Source: Paracidovorax avenae
Lineage (GTDB): Bacteria; Pseudomonadota; Gammaproteobacteria; Burkholderiales; Burkholderiaceae_C
NCBI RefSeq assembly: GCF_040892545.1
Contig: NZ_CP156079.1
Coordinates: 1,771,501 to 1,835,500 of the forward strand
DNA: 64,000 nt
Direction: 5' to 3'
Below, in pieces: positions 53,056 through 63,399 of the stretch. Under the pieces are notes generated by a model. The model did no database searches, was not told the origin of the DNA, and saw only the letters and a program-made list of their open reading frames with translations. The translations under genes were made by a program, and so were the position numbers. Positions within the stretch are counted from its first letter, which is position 1, and the number at the start of each line of letters is the position of its first letter.

Positions 53056-54296
53056 GCGCGGCCATGCACGACGGTGGCCGGACCGCCATCGGGGTGCATC
53101 GCTGGATGCTGGTGGCCGGTCTCTACGTGACACAGGGTATTCCCCTCGGGCTGGCGATGGAAGCCCTGCCCGCGCTGCTGCGCCGCCAGGGCGCGGCGCT
53201 GGACAGCCTGGCCTTCCTGCCGATGGTCGGAGTGCCCTGGGTGCTGAAGTTCCTGTGGGCTTCGCAGGTCGACAACCGCTGGTCGGCCCGCCTGGGGCGC
53301 CGCCGCAGCTGGATCCTGCCGATGCAGGCGCTGGTGCTGTTGTGCCTGATCGGTGCGGCATGGACCGGCGTGTCGGACGCAACCGCGCTGGGGGTCGTCG
53401 CATTGGCCGCAGCGGGCTCGTTCGCCAGTGCCACGCAGGACATCGCCACCGATGGCCTGACGGCCGAGAACTTCAAGGGCGCGGCGCTGGCGCGTGCCAA
53501 TGCCCTGCAGGTCGGCGGAACCATGGTCGGCTTCTTCTTCGGCGGGTCCGGGTGCCTGATGCTGACCGGTGCGCTGGGCGTCCAAGGTGCACTGGCGGTG
53601 CTGGCACTGCCCGTGGCGCTGAGCTGGCTGCTGGCGCTCGCATGGGAGGAACGTGGCCCTGAAGCCATGGAGCCCGCCGCGGCGCGCCGGGTGCAGCCCG
53701 CGCGCCTGCGGCACTTCATCGCGCGGCCCGGCGCCTGGCCAATGATGGCGGCGGCTGCCTTGTCGGCCATGACCGCCGTCGCGGGCTACGGCCTGTCAAA
53801 GTTGATGCTGGTCGATGCCGGATGGGCGCTGGAAGACGTTGGGCGCCTGGGCATGGCCGGTGGCGGGATCACGGTGCTGCTGGGCTGCGGCGGTGGCGCC
53901 TGGCTAGCGGGGCGTATTGGTGCGCGCAAGCTGTTCGTGATCGGCCTCGGTGCGTCGGCATGCGCTTGCGGCCTTTGGCTCGATCTTTCGCTACGGTCTC
54001 CGGGCTTGCCGCCGCCGGGGGTATGGCTGGCGACGGCGCTGGGCTGTTTCGGTGCCGGGGCGGCATCGGTGGCGGTGATGACGCTCGCCATGGCGTTTGC
54101 TGCGCGGGGTGTGCAGGCCGGCACAGACATGACCGCGATGCAGAGCGCGCGGGACGTGGGGGAGATCGTCACCTCGTCGTCGCTGACGGGTTTGGCGGCA
54201 GTGGCTGGCTATGCAGGGAGCTTTGCGGCCGGGTTGCTGGTGGCGTTGGCAGGGCTGGTGCTGGCCTGGCGACTGCGGCGGCAGGACGATGCCTGA
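53052..54296 (+). CDS. RhtX/FptX-family siderophore transporter (MFS)
   Basis: 414 residues, about twelve transmembrane helices. N-terminal GLYVTQGIPLGLAMEALPAL and LPMVGVPWVLKFLWASQVDN are typical of the RhtX/FptX/AmpG-like group that imports a whole siderophore across the inner membrane. With the PchR-like regulator and the TonB receptor it makes a complete uptake route. ATG overlaps the preceding stop by four bases (ATGA). Confidence 0.88.
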   Translation: MSAAMHDGGRTAIGVHRWMLVAGLYVTQGIPLGLAMEALPALLRRQGAALDSLAFLPMVGVPWVLKFLWASQVDNRWSARLGRRRSWILPMQALVLLCLIGAAWTGVSDATALGVVALAAAGSFASATQDIATDGLTAENFKGAALARANALQVGGTMVGFFFGGSGCLMLTGALGVQGALAVLALPVALSWLLALAWEERGPEAMEPAAARRVQPARLRHFIARPGAWPMMAAAALSAMTAVAGYGLSKLMLVDAGWALEDVGRLGMAGGGITVLLGCGGGAWLAGRIGARKLFVIGLGASACACGLWLDLSLRSPGLPPPGVWLATALGCFGAGAASVAVMTLAMAFAARGVQAGTDMTAMQSARDVGEIVTSSSLTGLAAVAGYAGSFAAGLLVALAGLVLAWRLRRQDDA

Positions 54297-54412
54297 GTTT
54301 TCGCGAGCGGTCCTGCCGACCCGTCGCTCCCGAGACAGCCGGTACGGGCAATGCCCCGAAGGCGGTGCCCGATGGGCAGGACGGCGTCTGGAACGGCGGA
54401 CGGCGCAGGCGG

Positions 54413-55201
54413 TCAGAACGCCGGCACGATCGCGCCCTGGTACTTGTCCTGGATGAACTTCTTCACCTCGGGCGTGTGCAGCGCCTTCACCAGCTTGGCG
54501 ATCGCGGGATCGCTGGCGCGGTCGGAGCGGGCGGCGATCAGGTTGGCGTAGGGCGAATCGCTGCCTTCGATGAACAGCGCGTCCTTCGTCGGGTTCAGCT
54601 TGGCCTCGATCGCGTAGTTGGTGTTGATCAGGGCCAGGTCCACGTCCTGCAGCGCGCGGGGCAGCAGGGCGGCTTCCAGTTCGCGGAACTTGAGCTTCTT
54701 CGGGTTCCGGGCGATGTCGATCGGCGTGGCCGTGATGTTCTTCGGGTCCTTGAGCGTGATGAGGCCCTGCTTCTGCAGCAGGATCAGCGCGCGGCCCGCG
54801 TTCGACGGGTCATTGGGGATGGCGATGGTGGCGCCGTCCTTGAGCTCGCTCACGGACTTGATCTTCTTCGAATAGGCGCCGAAGGGCTCCACGTGGACCT
54901 TGCCGTCCGGCACTGCCACGATGCTGCTCTTGCGGTCCTTGTTGTAGCTGTCCAGGTAGGGCTGGTGCTGGAAGAAGTTGGCGTCGAGCTGCCTGTCTTC
55001 CACCGCGGCATTGGGCTGGATGTAATCGCTGAATTCCCGCACCTGCAGGTCCACGCCCTGGGCCTTGAGCTGCGGCTTCACGAAATTCAGGATCTCGGCG
55101 TGCGGCACGGCGGAGGCCGCCACCTTGAGGACGGTATCGGCCGCATGCGCGGAAACGGCGAGGGCGGCCAGGGCGAGGGCGGAGAGGGCTTTCTTCAGCA
55201 T
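54413..55201 (-). CDS. metQ: Methionine-type ABC transporter binding lipoprotein-family protein (MetQ/NlpA)
   Basis: 262 residues from the ATG before LKKALSALAL. The signal peptide ends AVSAHAA, with no lipobox Cys, so it is probably periplasmic rather than a lipoprotein. NlpA-fold markers: ASAVPHAEILNFVKPQLKAQ, QLDANFFQHQPYLDSYNKD, AIPNDPSNAGRALILL and the end HTPEVKKFIQDKYQGAIVP. The metN/metI genes are not next to it. Ligand is D/L-methionine by family. Confidence 0.88.
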   Translation of the reverse strand: MLKKALSALALAALAVSAHAADTVLKVAASAVPHAEILNFVKPQLKAQGVDLQVREFSDYIQPNAAVEDRQLDANFFQHQPYLDSYNKDRKSSIVAVPDGKVHVEPFGAYSKKIKSVSELKDGATIAIPNDPSNAGRALILLQKQGLITLKDPKNITATPIDIARNPKKLKFRELEAALLPRALQDVDLALINTNYAIEAKLNPTKDALFIEGSDSPYANLIAARSDRASDPAIAKLVKALHTPEVKKFIQDKYQGAIVPAF

Positions 55202-55354
55202 CGGAGCAAGGGCTTTCTTCGGTTGGTGGGGCGCCCCGGCCGCGCCGGGGCTGTCACCCATGGGCCCGGAGTCTAGGTAGTTTCCCGCAGGCCCACCACG
55301 TTTTTATTGTCATACCCATATAACGCGGCCGTTGCTTATGCGAGACTGGCGGTT

Positions 55355-56068
55355 TCAGCGCAGGACTTCCAGCAGCCGGTCGAGGCCGCCCTCGTTGATC
55401 GCCACCCTGGCCTGCGCGCGCACGGCGGGCTTCGCATGGAAGGCCACGGACAGGCCCGCCACGCCCATCATGGGCAGGTCGTTGGCGCCGTCGCCCACCG
55501 CGATCGCCTGCGACGGGTCGATGCCCATCAGCGAGGCCACTTCCAGCAGCGTGCGGCGCTTCTCGGCGCCGTCGCAGATGTCGCCCCAGGGCTGGTCCAC
55601 CATGCGGCCCGTGAGCCGGCCATCCTCGATCTCCAGCACGTTGGCGCGGGAGAGGTCGATGCCCAGGCCCGCGCGCACCCGGTCCGAGAAGAACGTGAAG
55701 CCGCCCGACACCAGCAGCGTGGCGAGGCCGGCCGCCTTGGCGGTGTCTATGAGTTCCTTCGCGCCGGGATTGAAGCGCAGGCGCTCGCGGAAGACCTGCT
55801 CCATGTGCTCCACGCCCACGCCACGCAGCAGCGCCACGCGCTGGCGCAGGCTTTCCTTGTAGTCGGTGATCAGGCCCTGCATGGCGGCCTCGGTGATCGC
55901 GGCCACCTCGGCCTTGCGGCCCGCCGCATCGGCGATCTCGTCCACACACTCGATGTTGATGAGCGTGGAATCCATGTCGAAGGCGATCAGCTTGTAGTTC
56001 GACAGGGACAGCGGAGGCTCGATGCCCTGCAGGACGAGGCCGGGGGCGAATTCGGTGGCGTGGGACAT
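55355..56068 (-). CDS. serB: Phosphoserine phosphatase
   Basis: 237 residues. Last step of serine synthesis. HAD motif I IAFDMDSTLINIECVDEIAD (nucleophile and acid aspartates), motif II VSGGFTFF, Lys motif and motif III VGDGANDLPMMGVAGLSVAF. The short form lacks the extra N-terminal regulatory domain of E. coli SerB. ATG at 56068 chosen; a second ATG at 56074 is only two codons upstream. Downstream metQ is on the same strand after about 150 bases. Confidence 0.94.
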   Translation of the reverse strand: MSHATEFAPGLVLQGIEPPLSLSNYKLIAFDMDSTLINIECVDEIADAAGRKAEVAAITEAAMQGLITDYKESLRQRVALLRGVGVEHMEQVFRERLRFNPGAKELIDTAKAAGLATLLVSGGFTFFSDRVRAGLGIDLSRANVLEIEDGRLTGRMVDQPWGDICDGAEKRRTLLEVASLMGIDPSQAIAVGDGANDLPMMGVAGLSVAFHAKPAVRAQARVAINEGGLDRLLEVLR

Positions 56069-56137
56069 GTGCATGCGAAGCGGTGATGGACAGACGGGGA
56101 AGGGCGAAAGTGGGGGATGTTATCGCCGACCCGCGTC

Positions 56138-57118
56138 CTAACGCCGCCGCAAGAGTGTCTCGCGGGGAAGCTCTCCGTAGGCGGCCCGGTACCGAAGCGC
56201 GAATAGCCCCATGTGCGAGAAGCCCCATTTCATCGCGATGACGGAGATGCTCGGCGGTTGTGCGGGATCCAGCAGATCCTGGCGTGCACCCGCCAGCCGC
56301 ATCTGGCGCAGGTACTGCATAGGGCTGATCTGGCTGAAGCGCTGGAATGACCACTGCAGTGCGCGCGTGCTGACGCCTGCGACGGAAGCGATTTCTTCGA
56401 TGGTGAGAGGTTGTCGGGCGTACGTCTGCATGTATTCCATCGCGCGCCGCACCTGCCGCGGTCGCACGGCGATGGAGCGCTGCTGCCCGATCCGATCGCT
56501 GTAGTTGTGCCGGGTACCTTGCAGGAGCAGGTGGATCATCGACTCCTTCAGGCTCGTGAACGCCGCTTGCGCCGAAGCCAGTGGCGCATCCCCCATGAGG
56601 CCTGCCTGCAGGGCCCGGGCCATGAGAATCAGGCTGCGGAACGTGGCGGTGTCGCGCTCGGCCCTGGGGGCGAACTGGATACGCGCCGCGACCGGCGCTT
56701 GCATCAGATCGGACAACGCAGCATGCAGGATGTCCGCAGTCACGGAAACGCCTTCTAGCCGCGAGCGTGGCTCCAAGACGCTACGCGTCACCGCCGACGA
56801 GTCCCATAGGTGCAGCGCGCCATCTGCCGGAATTTCGAGCACATGCGTGCCTCCGAAGAGCAACATCCGACCCCGGTACGCGGAGCAGATGTGATAGGCA
56901 TCGCAAGTCTCGGCGGTATGCAGTTCCATACCCGATTCGGTGCGCATGCTCGATGCGGTGATGCCGCCCATGGACGCTCCCGAACTGCTCACATCCAGCT
57001 CGGTGCTCGGCGCGGCCACCATCTTGATCGGCACATAGACCGCAGACAGCTTCTGCTTCGCCTCGTCCATGTCGGTGGTCTTCAAATGAAATGTCCACGA
57101 CTGGCCGTTCGACGACAT
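56138..57118 (-). CDS. AraC-family transcriptional regulator
   Basis: 326 residues. N-terminal AraC-binding-like domain of about 200 residues (HICSAYRGRMLLFGGTHVLE, VSVTADILHAALSDLM). C-terminal DNA-binding part: VRRAMEYMQTYARQPLTIEE, VSTRALQWSFQRFSQISPMQ and KWGFSHMGLFALRYRAAYGE. G+C is somewhat lower than in neighbours. No target operon adjoins: mcp-like gene upstream and serB downstream have separate roles. Confidence 0.88.
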   Translation of the reverse strand: MSSNGQSWTFHLKTTDMDEAKQKLSAVYVPIKMVAAPSTELDVSSSGASMGGITASSMRTESGMELHTAETCDAYHICSAYRGRMLLFGGTHVLEIPADGALHLWDSSAVTRSVLEPRSRLEGVSVTADILHAALSDLMQAPVAARIQFAPRAERDTATFRSLILMARALQAGLMGDAPLASAQAAFTSLKESMIHLLLQGTRHNYSDRIGQQRSIAVRPRQVRRAMEYMQTYARQPLTIEEIASVAGVSTRALQWSFQRFSQISPMQYLRQMRLAGARQDLLDPAQPPSISVIAMKWGFSHMGLFALRYRAAYGELPRETLLRRR

Positions 57119-57195
57119 ACCCTTCGCATCCCCAAGTCATCCATCTGCGGTGCCTGCCCTCGACTGCGCAGGGCCCGTTCCCCGGCAATACTGCG

Positions 57196-58743
57196 TCACC
57201 CCTTGAAGACGCTCACCGATTCCGCCAGCCGCTGCGCCTGTGCTGCCAGCGACCCCGCGGTCACTGCGGACTCCTCCACGAGCGCGGCATTCTGCTGGGT
57301 CATGTGATCGAGTTGTGATATCGCGACGTTGACTTCATCGATACCCCTGGATTGCTCCACGGTCGAATGGTTGATCTGGCCGATCAGGTCGTTCACGCGG
57401 GCGGCCTGCGTCAATATGTCGGCCATTGCGCGGCCTGCTGCATCCACTTTCAGCGCACCGCTTCCCACCTTGTCCAGACTCGCTCCGACCAGGCTCTTGA
57501 TCTCCTTGGCGGACGAGGCGCAACGCTGCGCGAGATTGCGGACTTCGCTCGCGACCACTCCGAAGCCTTTGCCCAGCTCTCCCGCGCGCGCTGCCTCCAC
57601 CGCGGCATTCAGGGCCAGGATATTGGTCTGGAAGGCAATGCCGTCTATCACGCCGAGGATGCTGGAGATCTGCTGGCTGGCTGCCGAGATCTCCTGCATG
57701 ACCTCCACGACTTCCCGCACGATGGCGCCTCCGCTGCTGGCGGCCTGGTTCGCTCCTTCCGCAAGTTCCGCGGCCTTGCATGCGATGGCCGCATTGTTCT
57801 TGACGGTGGAGTTCATTTCCTCCATCGCCGCCGCCGTTTCCTCCAGGTTCGACGCTGCATCTTCGGTGCGCGAGTTCAGGTCGTGGTTGCCATCGGCGAT
57901 TTCGGAACTGGTGGTGAGCACACCGCCGACCTGTTCGCTGACGTCGTCGACCAGCGACCGCAGATTGAGGCCTGCCTGGTTGACGGCGCGCAGGATCATG
58001 CCGATCTCGTCGACACGGTTCAGATGCTTGTTCTCGATCGGCTGACCCGCTGCCACGCTGAGTGCCTGCCGTTGTACCAAATCCAGCGGGCGTGCGATCT
58101 GCGACTCGAGCCACAGTGACAGGGCGAGCGCGGCAGTGGCTGTCCCTGCCGCATAGGTGCCCAGGGCGTCTCCGGAGAGGCCGCAACCGGCGGCCGCTGC
58201 GCAACCCAGTGCGGCGCAGGCACAAAAGCCTGATCTGATTCTCCAGCGCACAGGCATCTTCTGGAACACCGACATCCATCCCAGCCACCCCGTGCGGATG
58301 ATCAGCCCCTGGTGGAAGGCCAGTGAGCCCGCCTCTCCCCGCCTGAATTTGCGGTACAGCGATTCCGCAGCCTCGATCTCGAAGCGCGAGGGCTTGGTCC
58401 GCACCGACATGTACCCCGTCACCTGCCCTCTGCGGATCACGGGCGTGGCGTTGGCGCGCACCCAGTAGTAGTCGCCGTTCCTGCGCCGGTTCTTCACCAG
58501 GGCCGTCCACGATTTTCCGAGCTTCAAAGTGGCCCACATGTCCGCGAACGCCTGTTTCGGCATGTCGGGATGGCGGACCAGATTGTGGGGCTTCCCCATG
58601 ATCTCCTCACGGTCGAAGCCGCTGACGGCGATGAAGGCCGCGTTGGCGTATGTGACGTGGCTCTGCGTGTCCGTCGTAGACATCAGGGTCGCATCGGCAG
58701 GAAAGTCAAATTCTTGCTGCGTGGTGAAGACGTCTTGTCGCAT
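57196..58743 (-). CDS. PAS-containing methyl-accepting chemotaxis protein (Aer-like)
   Basis: 515 residues from the ATG with ribosome site GGAGGAG. N-terminal PAS domain ([59 protein letters not shown]) of the Aer energy-taxis type, then two close hydrophobic helices at about 170-215, no large periplasmic domain, a HAMP-like segment and the signalling hairpin tip [20 protein letters not shown]. The layout points to redox or oxygen sensing rather than a periplasmic ligand. Confidence 0.9.
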   Translation of the reverse strand: MRQDVFTTQQEFDFPADATLMSTTDTQSHVTYANAAFIAVSGFDREEIMGKPHNLVRHPDMPKQAFADMWATLKLGKSWTALVKNRRRNGDYYWVRANATPVIRRGQVTGYMSVRTKPSRFEIEAAESLYRKFRRGEAGSLAFHQGLIIRTGWLGWMSVFQKMPVRWRIRSGFCACAALGCAAAAGCGLSGDALGTYAAGTATAALALSLWLESQIARPLDLVQRQALSVAAGQPIENKHLNRVDEIGMILRAVNQAGLNLRSLVDDVSEQVGGVLTTSSEIADGNHDLNSRTEDAASNLEETAAAMEEMNSTVKNNAAIACKAAELAEGANQAASSGGAIVREVVEVMQEISAASQQISSILGVIDGIAFQTNILALNAAVEAARAGELGKGFGVVASEVRNLAQRCASSAKEIKSLVGASLDKVGSGALKVDAAGRAMADILTQAARVNDLIGQINHSTVEQSRGIDEVNVAISQLDHMTQQNAALVEESAVTAGSLAAQAQRLAESVSVFKG

Positions 58744-58997
58744 AGCTCTTGCTCCTCCGGGCCTTCCGCCGCACAAAGGCATCGGCGTGTTGTCGTGCGT
58801 CACGTAATCGGTAACGGCTTGGAACAACTATGACGGAAGATCTGATCGCGCTACGGGCGTCTTCATCAATTGAGCGCAATCACCATCCAGTCGGCGCAAG
58901 ACATTTCACCGAAAGCCGGTTTGAATCAACTTCATACTCTTTTCCTTGACCGACGGGGTGGCTTTTAAAAGTGAAAACTTCGGAGAAACAGTGAAAG

Positions 58998-59672
58998 TCA
59001 AGGCTGCAGGTACAGCCGGTCCGACCAGGTTGCCAGCCACTCGGGCCGGAAGGCCACGAACACCGCGCACAGCATGCCCGTGACCACCGCGTCGCCCCAG
59101 GCCATGAGCCAGCGGGCGACCATGGCCAGGCCCGGGTCCACGCCCGGCAGGCCATGGCCGCTCCAGAGCGCAAGGCCGCTGGCCGCGAACATGCACAGGG
59201 CCGTGCCGAGGAAGGCGCGGCCCAGCACATAGACGAAGAGGTGCGTGCCGGCCAGCCGGCGCAGCAGCGCGCCCAGCAGCAGCGCCAGGGTGGCGGGCAC
59301 CACGCCCTGCCAGGCCGCCAGGCCCAGCGCCTCGCTCCATGACAGGGCGGGCGAGAGCAGGGCCGCCATCGCCGCCACCGTGGCCAGCACCGGCACGGCC
59401 AGCGGCCAGCCCACCATCAGCACGACGAGGCAGGCGCCCGACATCTGCAGCTGCAGCGGCATGGCATGCAGCGTGGGCAGCGCCCATATCCAGGGCAGGA
59501 ACACCAGCGTGGCGAGCAGCGGCGTGAGCAGGGGCGACGCCTTCCGGCCGCTGGATGCGTCCTCGGCCCCCTCCGGTGCGCGGAAGGCGGGCCGGGCCGC
59601 CAGCAGGCGCCACGGCCGCGTGGCAGCCGCGGCGGCGAGGGCGATCAGGACGATGGCGGCTTCGAGGGGCAT
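58998..59672 (-). CDS. CbiM-like energy-coupling factor membrane protein
   Basis: 224 residues with six to seven hydrophobic helices. The stretch MPLQLQMSGACLVVLMVGWP and LRRLAGTHLFVYVLGRAFLG matches the CbiM-related membrane family. It lacks the N-terminal MHI/MHV metal loop of cobalt/nickel CbiM/NikM, so metal transport is doubtful. No cbiN, cbiQ or cbiO gene is adjacent. Ends just before an A/T-rich gap of about 250 bases that contains the chemoreceptor promoter. Confidence 0.7.
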   Translation of the reverse strand: MPLEAAIVLIALAAAAATRPWRLLAARPAFRAPEGAEDASSGRKASPLLTPLLATLVFLPWIWALPTLHAMPLQLQMSGACLVVLMVGWPLAVPVLATVAAMAALLSPALSWSEALGLAAWQGVVPATLALLLGALLRRLAGTHLFVYVLGRAFLGTALCMFAASGLALWSGHGLPGVDPGLAMVARWLMAWGDAVVTGMLCAVFVAFRPEWLATWSDRLYLQP

Positions 59673-59752
59673 GGGGCATCCGTGGGCGGCTCCGGCAACG
59701 GCGCTTCCGGCGCCCCTGCGGTCCGCGGCGGACATGCCCCGCGCAGGTGGCG

Positions 59753-62700
59753 TCAGGCCGGAGCGCCCTGCGCGGCACCCAGCGGCTGGCCCAGGCTGCG
59801 CAGCACGTCGCGCACCATCTGCGCCCGGTCCTTCGCGTCCGGCAGTTCGCGCTCGATGCGCAGCTTTTCGTTGCCCGCGAGCTTGATGTGCCTATTCTTC
59901 TGGATCAGGTGGATGATCTGCATCGGGTCCACCGGCGGCTGGGGCCGGAACGTGATGTTCGTCACGCCCGGTGCCGCATCCACCTTGATGACCCCGTAGG
60001 GCTGGGACAGCACGCGCAGCCGGTGCACGTCGATCAGCGTCTGCGCCTGCGGCGGCAGCTTGCCGAAGCGGTCCACGATCTCTTCGAGCAGGGCGTCGAT
60101 CTGGTCCGCCGTCTTCGCGGTGGCGAGCTTCTTGTAGAACGACAGCCGCAGGTGCACGTCGCCGCAGTAGTCGTCGGGCAGCAGGGCCGGCGCATGCAGG
60201 TTGATGTCCGTGGTGACCGACAGGGGGCTCAGCAGGTCGGGCTCCTTGCCGGCCTTGAGCGACTTCACGGCCTCGCTCAGCATCTCGTTGTAGAGTTGGA
60301 AACCCACCTCCAGCATGTTGCCGCTCTGGTTCTCGCCCAGCACCTCGCCCGCGCCGCGGATCTCCAGGTCGTGCATGGCGAGGTAGAAGCCCGAGCCCAG
60401 CTCCTCCATCTGCTGGATCGCGTCCAGCCGCTGGGCCGCCTGCTTGGTCAGGCCGTCCACGTCCGGCACCATCAGGTAGGCGTAGGCCTGGTGGTGGCTG
60501 CGGCCCACGCGGCCGCGCAACTGGTGCAATTGCGCCAGGCCGAACTTGTCGGCGCGGCTCATGATGATGGTGTTGGCCGTGGGCACGTCGATGCCGGTCT
60601 CGATGATGGTCGAGCACAGCAGGATGTTGTAGCGCTGCGCCACGAAGTCGCGCATCACCTTCTCCAGCTCGCGCTCGGGCATCTGGCCGTGCGCCACGGC
60701 GATGCGGGCCTCGGGCAATATCTCCTCGAGCTTCTGGCGCCGGTTCTCGATCGTCTCGACCTCGTTGTGCAGGAAGTAGCACTGGCCGCCGCGCTTCAGT
60801 TCGCGCAGCACCGCCTCGCGGATCACGCCCGTGCCCTCGTTGCGCACGAAGGTCTTGATCGCCAGGCGCCGCTGCGGCGCGGTGGCGATCACCGACAGGT
60901 CGCGCAGGCCTTCCAGCGCCATGCCCAGCGTGCGCGGGATGGGCGTGGCGGTGAGCGTGAGCACGTCCACCTCGGCACGCAGCTGCTTCATCTGCTCCTT
61001 GTGGCGCACCCCGAAACGGTGCTCCTCGTCGATGATGAGCAGGCCCAGGTTGTGGAACTTCGTCGATTCGGACAGCAGCTTGTGCGTGCCCACCACGATG
61101 TCCACCGTGCCGTCGCCGATGCCCTTGATGGCCGCGGTGATCTCCTTGCCCGAGCGGAAGCGCGAGACTTCCGCGATCTTCACGGGCCACTTGGAGAAAC
61201 GGTCCACCAGCGTCTGGTAGTGCTGCTCGGCCAGCAGCGTGGTCGGCGCGAGGAACGCCACCTGCTTGCCGCCCGTGACCGCCACGAAGGCGGCGCGCAG
61301 GGCGACCTCGGTCTTGCCGAAGCCCACGTCGCCGCAGACCAGCCGGTCCATGGGGCGGGGCGAGATCATGTCCTGGATCACCGCGTGGATGGCGGCGTTC
61401 TGGTCGGCCGTTTCCTCGAACCCGAAATCGTTGGCGAACTGCTCGTAGTCCTGCGGGCTGTAGCGGAACGCATGGCCCTCGCGCGCCGCGCGGCGGGCGT
61501 AGATGTTGAGCAGCTCGGCGGCGGAATCGCGCACCTGCTCGGCGGCCTTGCGCTTGGCCTTCTCCCACTGGCCGCTGCCCAGCTTGTGCAGCGGCGCCTC
61601 GTCGGCGGACACGCCCGTGTAGCGGCTGATGAGCTGGAGCTGGCTCACCGGCACGTACAGCACGGCCTTGTCGGCGTATTCGAGGTGCAGGAACTCCTGC
61701 ATCGCGGGCGTGCCATCGGGGTTCTTCTGGCCCACGTCCATGTGGATCAGCCCGCGGTAGCGGCCGATGCCGTGCGCGCTGTGCACCACCGGGTCGCCCA
61801 GCGTGAGTTCCGAGAGGTCCTTGATCAGCGCCTCGACGTCGCTCACCTGCTCCTGCTTCTTGCGCCGGCGCGTGGTGGCGCCGGCCGCGAACAGCTCGGT
61901 CTCGGTGACGAAGTCGATGCCTTCCAGGGTCCAGGCGAAGCCCGTGGCCAGCGCGGCGGTGGCGATGCCGACCTTCTCGTCGGCCTGGCCCTGGAACTCG
62001 GCCAGCGAATCGAAGGCGGGCGGGTTCAGCTGCGAGGCGCGCAGGAAGTCCAGCAGGCTCTCGCGCCGGCCGTCGCTCTCGGCCAGCAGCAGCACCCGGT
62101 GCTGCGTGTTGCGGATGTGCGCATGCAGGCGCGCCAGCGGATCCTCGGCGCCGCGCACCACGGCCAGGTCGCCCAGCTTCTGGAAGTTCGGGTTGTCGGC
62201 CACGTCCTCCACGCCCGGCCGCAGCGCGAGCTGCGCATGCGCGTTGGCGCGGGTGTAGAACTGCTCGATGCCCAGGAACAGCGATTCGGGCGGCAGTGCG
62301 GGCCGGTCGGGGTCGCCCTGCACCAGGCGGAAGCGCTCCTTCGTGTCCTGCCAGAAACGCTGGAAGGCCGGCTCCAGGTCGCCGTGCAATACCACCGTGG
62401 CGTCCTCTCCAAGATAGTCGAACACGGTGGCCGTCTCGTCGAAGAAGAGCGGCAGGTAGTACTCGATGCCGGCGGTGGCCACGCCGTTGCCCATGTCCTT
62501 GTAGATGCGGCTTTTCGTGGGGTCGCCCTCCAGCAGCTCGCGCCAGCGGCTGCGGAACTTGGCCCGGGCCGCGTCGTCCATGGGGAACTCGCGGCCGGGC
62601 AGCAGGCGCACTTCCGGCACCGGGTAGAGGCTGCGCTGCGTGTCCGGATCGAAGGTGCGGATGGAGTCGATCTCGTCGTCGAACAGGTCCACCCGGTAGG

Positions 62701-63244
62701 GCACGGGCGAGCCCATGGGGAAAAGGTCGATCAGGCCGCCGCGCACCGCGTATTCGCCGGGGCTCACCACCTGCGAGACGTGGCTGTAGCCGGCCAGCGT
62801 GAGCTGGGCGCGGAACTTCGCCTCGTCCAGCTTCTGCTTCACCTTGAAGTGGAAGGTGTAGGCCGCCAGGAACGAGGGCGGCGCGACCCGGTAGAGCGCC
62901 GTGGTGGCGGGCACCAGCACCACGTCGGCGCCGGTGTCCTTGTCCTTCTGGCTGATGCGCCAGAGCGTGGCCAGGCGTTCGCTGATGAGGTCCTGGTGGG
63001 GCGAGAAGGTGTCGTAGGGCAGCGTTTCCCAGTCGGGGAACAGCGCGCAGCGCAGTTCCGGCGCGAAGAACGCCATCTCGTCGATCAGGCGCTGCGCGTC
63101 GGTGGCGTCGGCCGTGACGATGGCGATGGTGCGCCGGGCGGCCTTCTCGCGCTCCGCGACGCGCGCGAGCAGCAGGGCGTCCGCGCTGCCCACGGGGCGC
63201 GGCATGGTGAAACGTTTGCCGGGGATGAGTTTGGGGAGGTCCAT
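59753..63244 (-). CDS. mfd: Transcription-repair coupling factor Mfd
   Basis: 1163 residues, normal length. The N-terminal UvrB-like part includes RRTIAIVTADATDAQRLIDE; an RNA-polymerase-interacting domain has TLGDPVVHSAHGIGRYRGLI; the translocase has Walker A GDVGFGKTEVALRAAFVAV, Walker B IIDEEHRFG, and motif VI RVGRSHHQAYAYL. C-terminal TRCF domain follows. It removes stalled RNA polymerase at lesions and recruits UvrA. ATG preceded by no strong ribosome site but the N-terminus matches the family. Confidence 0.96.
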   Translation of the reverse strand: MDLPKLIPGKRFTMPRPVGSADALLLARVAEREKAARRTIAIVTADATDAQRLIDEMAFFAPELRCALFPDWETLPYDTFSPHQDLISERLATLWRISQKDKDTGADVVLVPATTALYRVAPPSFLAAYTFHFKVKQKLDEAKFRAQLTLAGYSHVSQVVSPGEYAVRGGLIDLFPMGSPVPYRVDLFDDEIDSIRTFDPDTQRSLYPVPEVRLLPGREFPMDDAARAKFRSRWRELLEGDPTKSRIYKDMGNGVATAGIEYYLPLFFDETATVFDYLGEDATVVLHGDLEPAFQRFWQDTKERFRLVQGDPDRPALPPESLFLGIEQFYTRANAHAQLALRPGVEDVADNPNFQKLGDLAVVRGAEDPLARLHAHIRNTQHRVLLLAESDGRRESLLDFLRASQLNPPAFDSLAEFQGQADEKVGIATAALATGFAWTLEGIDFVTETELFAAGATTRRRKKQEQVSDVEALIKDLSELTLGDPVVHSAHGIGRYRGLIHMDVGQKNPDGTPAMQEFLHLEYADKAVLYVPVSQLQLISRYTGVSADEAPLHKLGSGQWEKAKRKAAEQVRDSAAELLNIYARRAAREGHAFRYSPQDYEQFANDFGFEETADQNAAIHAVIQDMISPRPMDRLVCGDVGFGKTEVALRAAFVAVTGGKQVAFLAPTTLLAEQHYQTLVDRFSKWPVKIAEVSRFRSGKEITAAIKGIGDGTVDIVVGTHKLLSESTKFHNLGLLIIDEEHRFGVRHKEQMKQLRAEVDVLTLTATPIPRTLGMALEGLRDLSVIATAPQRRLAIKTFVRNEGTGVIREAVLRELKRGGQCYFLHNEVETIENRRQKLEEILPEARIAVAHGQMPERELEKVMRDFVAQRYNILLCSTIIETGIDVPTANTIIMSRADKFGLAQLHQLRGRVGRSHHQAYAYLMVPDVDGLTKQAAQRLDAIQQMEELGSGFYLAMHDLEIRGAGEVLGENQSGNMLEVGFQLYNEMLSEAVKSLKAGKEPDLLSPLSVTTDINLHAPALLPDDYCGDVHLRLSFYKKLATAKTADQIDALLEEIVDRFGKLPPQAQTLIDVHRLRVLSQPYGVIKVDAAPGVTNITFRPQPPVDPMQIIHLIQKNRHIKLAGNEKLRIERELPDAKDRAQMVRDVLRSLGQPLGAAQGAPA

Positions 63245-63399
63245 GGGGAAGCGGGGACTGGCTGGGCGCACCGGAGCGCCGCGGGCCGTGCGCGGTGCGG
63301 CGCGGCCATGCAGGCATTCTAGGGCGGCGGCCATTCCGGCGGGGCGCCCGGGGCATGCCGGCCGGCCAGGGTGCGCCGCGCTCCTACAATGGCCGCCCC

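Noticed and set aside
58744..58997. A FliA (sigma-28) promoter for the chemoreceptor
   Set aside because: GCCGATAA-like and TAAA-like boxes appear only with several mismatches and wrong spacing.
59555..63322. Long open frame (about 1250 codons) antisense to mfd
   Set aside because: High-GC codon usage keeps the opposite strand open; the product is low-complexity Arg/Ala/His/Leu-rich with no domain, while mfd on the other strand has every expected motif.
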